This document shows, in pieces, positions 5,734 through 8,890 of a DNA stretch of 8,890 nucleotides (position 1 is its first letter; each line of letters begins with the position of its first letter). Origin of the DNA: an uncultured Oscillospiraceae bacterium (GTDB lineage Bacteria; Bacillota; Clostridia; Oscillospirales; Ruminococcaceae); assembly GCA_934448295.1 (NCBI GenBank), contig CAKSEY010000032.1, positions 1 to 8,890 of the forward strand, given 5' to 3'. A program made the translations under genes and the position numbers. Under the pieces are notes generated by a model. The model searched no databases and was not told the DNA's origin. It worked only from the letters and a program-made list of their open reading frames with translations.

Positions 5734-6420
5734 ATGCAGGCTATATTTGAAACCACATTTGATGTAATATATCTTTGCACCGTGATAACCCTCGGAGTAA
5801 TCATGATCTGCAAAAGCAAGGGGAGAAAACAGTATTTCCTCTACGGAATTATGGCGGTGACGCTCGGCACCGGGGACTCGTTCCACTTGGTGCCGCGTGC
5901 CGTCGCGCTGTGCACCACCGGTCTTGAAAGCTACACCACCGCTCTTGGAATCGGAAAGCTTATCACCTCCGTGACGATGACTGCATTCTATGTGCTTCTG
6001 TACTACGTCTGGCGCTGCCGATACAAAATCACCGGAAAGCGCGGAATAACAGCGGCAGTATGGGGACTTTCGGCTCTGCGGGTCATCCTCTGCCTTATGC
6101 CGCAGAACGAATGGACAAGCCCCGACGCCCCGCTTTCCTGGGGCATCTTCCGCAATATTCCGTTTGCGCTCCTCGGATCGCTGATAATAATTCTGACATT
6201 CAGAAGCGCCAGGCAGAACGGCGACCGTGAATTCCGGTTTCTGTGGCTCACAATAGTGCTCAGTTTCGGGTTCTACATTCCGGTGGTGCTCTGGGCGGAC
6301 GCAGTTCCGCTGATAGGAATGCTGATGATCCCCAAGACCTGCGCCTACGTCTGGACTGTACTGATAGGGTTCAATTCCATGCGGAATGCAGATAGAAACG
6401 AAAGCGAGGCAGCCGGATGA
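5734..6420 (+). CDS. Seven-TM membrane protein of unknown function in the tetR operon
   Basis: ATG 5734 is preceded by AAAGGAG (5718-5724), nine bases away. The 228-residue product is an integral membrane protein with about seven hydrophobic segments: roughly 8-26, 34-54, 72-94, 103-122, 141-156, 168-188 and 192-213. The loop or helix end GTGDSFHLVPR (45-55) stands out as polar residues within a hydrophobic context and is a good candidate for a functional site. From memory, this block recurs in Firmicutes homologues next to TetR regulators, but I know of no assigned activity. It shows no ABC, MFS or SMR transporter signature. The stop overlaps the start of the next membrane protein by four bases (ATGA), so the two are probably made together and may form a complex. 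Transport, stress response or small-molecule sensing are possible roles. Confidence 0.75.
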   Translation: MQAIFETTFDVIYLCTVITLGVIMICKSKGRKQYFLYGIMAVTLGTGDSFHLVPRAVALCTTGLESYTTALGIGKLITSVTMTAFYVLLYYVWRCRYKITGKRGITAAVWGLSALRVILCLMPQNEWTSPDAPLSWGIFRNIPFALLGSLIIILTFRSARQNGDREFRFLWLTIVLSFGFYIPVVLWADAVPLIGMLMIPKTCAYVWTVLIGFNSMRNADRNESEAAG

Positions 6421-6863
6421 ATCGTCCTTTCTACCATGTAAAAAAACGCGCGCTGCTGGCGATTGCCGGGTGCGTATGGCTTGCAGCGGGATTCAACGTT
6501 GCACGCCTTGGAGTGTTATCTTATATCAGGCTTGATGAGATCTCGGCAGTACACATACTGCTGTCGATTGTGGTATTCTGCGTGTTCGGGTTTATGTTCT
6601 ACCGAATGAGCGTCAGGCATACGAAAAGGATACGCTCTTATCCACAGGAAACAAGACCTGTCTGGAATTTTTTCGACCTGAAATCCTATCTCATTATGGC
6701 ATTCATGATGAGCGGCGGTATATGGCTAAGAAATTCCGGACTGGCGCCTGATGTATTTATTGCAGTGTTCTATACGGGGCTTGGCTGCGCCCTGAGTTCC
6801 GCAGGCATTTTGTTCTGGGTGAATTTTATCAGATGGCACGAACCACAGGGGCATGCTGAATAA
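6417..6863 (+). CDS. Four-TM membrane protein of unknown function in the tetR operon
   Basis: The 148-residue product begins at an ATG overlapping the previous stop by four bases, a sign of translational coupling. Four hydrophobic segments are visible at about 11-36, 43-63, 88-105 and 111-138. The N-terminus and the loop between segments 2 and 3 are basic (YHVKKR; RHTKRIR), suggesting by the positive-inside rule that they face the cytoplasm. Conserved-looking features are WLAAGFNVARLG, the WNFFDLKSYLIM entry into segment 3 and the FYTGLGCAL turn in segment 4. No catalytic motif is visible. It is the last gene of the tetR operon and probably works with the 7-TM protein. The stop codon is part of an inverted repeat that may end transcription. 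Confidence 0.72.
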   Translation: MNRPFYHVKKRALLAIAGCVWLAAGFNVARLGVLSYIRLDEISAVHILLSIVVFCVFGFMFYRMSVRHTKRIRSYPQETRPVWNFFDLKSYLIMAFMMSGGIWLRNSGLAPDVFIAVFYTGLGCALSSAGILFWVNFIRWHEPQGHAE

Positions 6864-6901
6864 AGGGCGCTCATAATTACCGCGCGTGTATTTCCTTTAT
6901 T
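6859..6901. terminator. Possible bidirectional terminator between convergent operons
   Basis: AATAAAGG (6859-6866) and CCTTTATT (6894-6901) form an 8-bp inverted repeat, with GCGC elements inside both arms that can extend the fold asymmetrically. It lies at the junction of two converging operons and could work in both directions. A strong T-run directly after the stem is missing on the plus strand. On the minus strand a run of eight T residues (6928-6921) lies between the histidine kinase stop and this hairpin. Confidence 0.45.
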
Positions 6902-6918
6902 ATGGGAACCTCTGAAAA
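6900..6918 (+). repeat. 19-bp direct repeat, left copy
   Basis: TTATGGGAACCTCTGAAAA matches the sequence at 8810-8828 at 17 of 19 positions in the same orientation. The two copies bracket the response regulator/histidine kinase operon. They may be members of a dispersed repeat family or marks of insertion. Confidence 0.55.
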
Positions 6919-6935
6919 GCAAAAAAAACAATTCA

Positions 6936-8096
6936 TCAGCAGTGATCGTCTCCGGCAGGCAAAGTCGCAATGAACACGGTGCCGGCTTTATTTCCAGGCT
7001 CTGCGCGGACGGAACCGCCGTGAAGAACCGCAATTTCATGCACGAGCGCAAGCCCGAGTCCAACGCCGCCCATCTGCCGGCTTCTTGATTTATCCACACG
7101 GAAAAAAGGCTGAAATATGCTTTCCCGGTACTCCTCCGGTATCCCGCAGCCGGTATCGGAAACTCTGACGACCACAACGTTGTTCTCCTTATGCACCGAA
7201 ACGCTGACAGAACCGCCCCGCCGGTTATACTTGACTGCATTTTCAATAAGATTGAACACCAGCCGATATATCAGTGCGTCGCTGCCTGTTATCACAACGT
7301 TGTCGCAGTCCTGTTCCATTGTTATATCATTCTGGCTGGCAAGAGGAGTAAGGTCAGTAATGATCTCTTCTACGAGAGGCGCAAGTTCAATGCGTTCAGA
7401 GCGCGGCGCCGAACTTAGATTGCTCATTTCAAGAAGCGTATGCACCAGCTTGGAAAGCCTGTCGAGCTGTTCAGTCTGCGACCGGACAAGTTCAACCGTA
7501 TCGCCTTCCAAATTTTTATGCTCTGCGGCAAAAAGCTCCAGCTTTGTCTGCATTATTGCGAGCGGCGTGCGAAGTTCATGCGCGGCATTCCCGGAAAACT
7601 GGCGCTGCGTTGCGAACGATTCCGAAAGCCGGTCGAGCATCAGGTTCACCGAAACGCTGAGCTGCCGGAATTCCTTTACAGTGTCTTCATTGAGCCGTAT
7701 GTCCGAGATACTGTCCTGGTCTATCTTTTCAGCCTGCTGAGATAGCTTTCTCAGCGGTTTCAGCGCATGTCCGCTGACAAAGTAGGCTATCGCGGCGCTG
7801 GCAATAGTCACGGCAACCGTTATCAGCCAGCCTTTCCGCCCGAAATCAGCCTTTGCATCATATGCTTCATCTGAAAACCGGCTGATAAATTCCGCCATCT
7901 GACTGTCTGATATCTCAATAGCGAGACCGTCCGGATCTTCGGAAAATTCCGGCGTATATTCAAATACAAACCCATTGAGCGAATCAATGCTGCCAGCTCC
8001 TGAATGATAAAGCAGAAGATTAAGGCATATGCAGGTCCCTGCGATCAGCAGAGCTGTCAGCAGGGTTATCCGCCATTGCAGTGACAGTCTTTTCAT
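6936..8096 (-). CDS. Sensor histidine kinase (HAMP, HisKA, HATPase_c)
   Basis: The 386-residue protein is a membrane-bound sensor kinase that autophosphorylates on histidine and passes the phosphate to the adjacent response regulator. TM1 is at about 8-30. A short acidic extracytoplasmic region (31-87, rich in Asp and Glu) is followed by TM2 at about 89-109. A HAMP linker is at about 110-160. The H-box HELRTPLA has His173. The N-box NLIENAVKYN is at 282-291, the G1 box DTGCGIP at 315-320, the F-box FQPFFRVDKSRSR near 328-340, and the G2 box GVGLGLAL near 344-351. All catalytic boxes are intact. The acidic sensor loop would suit detection of cations or cationic peptides, but the stimulus is unknown. 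ATG 8096 overlaps the regulator's stop by four bases, with GGGGGAGA just upstream as ribosome binding site, so the two genes are co-expressed. Confidence 0.95.
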   Translation of the reverse strand: MKRLSLQWRITLLTALLIAGTCICLNLLLYHSGAGSIDSLNGFVFEYTPEFSEDPDGLAIEISDSQMAEFISRFSDEAYDAKADFGRKGWLITVAVTIASAAIAYFVSGHALKPLRKLSQQAEKIDQDSISDIRLNEDTVKEFRQLSVSVNLMLDRLSESFATQRQFSGNAAHELRTPLAIMQTKLELFAAEHKNLEGDTVELVRSQTEQLDRLSKLVHTLLEMSNLSSAPRSERIELAPLVEEIITDLTPLASQNDITMEQDCDNVVITGSDALIYRLVFNLIENAVKYNRRGGSVSVSVHKENNVVVVRVSDTGCGIPEEYRESIFQPFFRVDKSRSRQMGGVGLGLALVHEIAVLHGGSVRAEPGNKAGTVFIATLPAGDDHC

Positions 8097-8770
8097 TTGT
8101 CGTCTCCCCCTATCACATAGCCCTCTCCAACACGGTTCACGACCGGGTCGTACCCAAGCGCAGCGCGTAGTTTCCTGCGCAGAGCCGAAATGTGAACGCG
8201 TATCGAATTACTGAAGCTGTCCACACTTCCATCCCAGACGTGTTCAATAAGCTCTTCCTGGCTTACCGGGCGGCCCTCGTGCAGCATGAGATATTCAAGC
8301 ACTCCGGTCTCCTTTCGTGTAAGTGCGACCGGTGCGCCGTCAACTGAAGCGATCCTTGTCCGGGTATCGTATACGAGCCTTCCGCATTTCAGGCAGACAT
8401 CGCGCTGAATGAACTGACGGCGCGTCAGGCTGCGTATGCGCGCCTCAAGCTCCGCCAGATGGAACGGCTTGGACAGGTAGTCGTTCGCGCCTGCGTCAAG
8501 CCCCTCCACTTTGTCGGTTATCTCACTGCGTGCAGAGAGAATCAGCACGGGAGTTTCATAGTTCACTGTCCGAAATTCCCTCAGCAGGGTCATTCCGTCC
8601 ACGCCGGGCAGGTTGATATCAAGCAGGATCAGGTCGTAACGCTCTACTGCAAGCAGCTCGCGGGCTTCATTTCCATCGCCGCAGGAGTCTGCTTCATAGC
8701 CGTCCAGACGCAGCTTTTTCGTGATATCGTCCCGCAGGGATTTTTCATCTTCAACAACAAGTAAACGCAT
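8093..8770 (-). CDS. OmpR/PhoB family response regulator
   Basis: The 225-residue protein has a receiver domain (about 1-115) with the acidic pocket at Glu7/Asp8 (VVEDE), the phosphoacceptor Asp51 (LILLDINLPG), Ser79 (LILSAR) and Lys101 (YLSKPF). A C-terminal winged-helix DNA-binding domain (about 125-221) includes the GAPVALTRKETGVLEYLMLH segment, the recognition helix region SFSNSIRVHISALRRKLR and the wing VGEGYVIGG. It is the transcription factor partner of the downstream histidine kinase. The ATG at 8770 is supported by GGAGG six bases upstream, inside the proximal copy of a 15-bp tandem repeat. A TATAAT on the minus strand (8802-8797) lies just ahead, giving a very short leader. Target genes are not evident in the window. 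Confidence 0.95.
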   Translation of the reverse strand: MRLLVVEDEKSLRDDITKKLRLDGYEADSCGDGNEARELLAVERYDLILLDINLPGVDGMTLLREFRTVNYETPVLILSARSEITDKVEGLDAGANDYLSKPFHLAELEARIRSLTRRQFIQRDVCLKCGRLVYDTRTRIASVDGAPVALTRKETGVLEYLMLHEGRPVSQEELIEHVWDGSVDSFSNSIRVHISALRRKLRAALGYDPVVNRVGEGYVIGGDDK

Positions 8771-8798
8771 TTTTGTCCTCCATATTTTTGTCCTCCAT
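8769..8798 (-). repeat. Perfect 15-bp tandem duplication of the ribosome binding site and start region
   Basis: On the minus strand ATGGAGGACAAAAAT occurs twice in direct succession (8798-8784 and 8783-8769). The proximal copy supplies GGAGG and the first two bases of the ATG of the response regulator. The upstream copy has its own GGAGG followed eight bases later by an ATG in another frame. That frame would encode a 15-residue leader (MEDKNMEDKNAFTCC if started at the first ATG) ending just inside the regulator gene. Confidence 0.85.
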
Positions 8799-8802
8799 TA
8801 TA
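8797..8802 (-). promoter_or_regulatory. Candidate -10 box of the two-component operon
   Basis: TATAAT on the minus strand directly precedes the duplicated ribosome binding site. No good -35 is seen at 16-18 bp (TTAGAG lies at 17 bp). Transcription would begin within the upstream copy of the 15-bp repeat. The region upstream is the 8810-8854 repeat sequence, which may supply promoter bases. Confidence 0.35.
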
Positions 8803-8809
8803 ATAGTAT

Positions 8810-8828
8810 TTATGGCAACCTCTAAAAA
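8810..8828 (+). repeat. 19-bp direct repeat, right copy, with adjoining inverted repeat
   Basis: TTATGGCAACCTCTAAAAA matches 6900-6918 at 17 of 19 positions. Within and beyond it, CCTCTA (8819-8824) and TAGAGG (8849-8854) form a 6-bp inverted pair. Further right, GGTCAAATATTGACC (8869-8883) is a palindrome with 6-bp arms. No gene is seen from 8799 to the window end; the sequence has the look of a dispersed repeat or the edge of a mobile element. Confidence 0.5.
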
Positions 8829-8890
8829 CCCACAAAATTTCAGACAAATAGAGGCATTTAGCATAATCGGTCAAATATTGACCAGCAAAT

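Noticed and set aside
6921..6935. T-run on the minus strand after the histidine kinase as a stand-alone intrinsic terminator
   Set aside because: Only a 4-bp stem (ATCA-CTGC-TGAT) can be drawn and it is six bases from the T-run, too weak to call alone.
7117..7740. 207-codon plus-strand ORF opposite the histidine kinase
   Set aside because: It is antisense to a gene with all catalytic boxes intact, Ser/Arg-rich as expected of a reverse-frame artefact.
1..8890. CRISPR array, tRNA or rRNA genes, complete insertion sequence
   Set aside because: No regularly spaced repeats, no tRNA-like cloverleaf and no transposase gene were seen on either strand.

Overview
The window looks like chromosomal DNA of a Gram-positive gut or rumen Clostridia bacterium, probably Ruminococcus or a close relative in the Oscillospiraceae. 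This is inferred from strong GGAGG-type ribosome binding sites, TTGACA/TATAAT promoters, the style of the serine recombinase, and the HipA-like kinase and TetR/membrane-protein families. No species can be named from sequence alone.

Left part (1-1266): an AT-rich stretch holding a minus-strand gene that looks broken. A 149-codon ORF with a good ribosome binding site (601-1050) runs into a second ORF in another frame (159-572). Beyond that ORF's stop codon the same frame carries another protein-like stretch (69-158). I do not recognise the product.

Integration module (1267-3389): two small plus-strand ORFs of 66 and 65 codons, a 14-bp stem-loop, a complete large serine recombinase of 513 residues, and a clear intrinsic terminator.

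Kinase module (3429-4826): a consensus promoter with a 15-bp palindrome exactly between its -35 and -10 boxes. It drives a two-gene operon with a 4-nt ATGA overlap. The first gene encodes an AbrB/MazE-like DNA-binding protein with extra domains; the second encodes a short HipA/CtkA-like kinase with its catalytic motifs intact. The layout resembles a self-regulating toxin-antitoxin or signalling pair. I consider this the most interesting system here.

TetR module (5092-6863): a perfect-consensus promoter, a TGAACA-A-TGTTCA operator at the expected transcription start, a TetR repressor, then a predicted 7-TM protein and a predicted 4-TM protein in one operon. The repressor probably controls its own operon. 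The membrane proteins' function is unknown.

Two-component system (6936-8770, minus strand): an OmpR-type response regulator and a sensor histidine kinase with ATGA overlap, convergent with the TetR operon. The pair is bracketed by two near-identical 19-bp direct repeats. The regulator's ribosome binding site lies in a perfect 15-bp tandem duplication.
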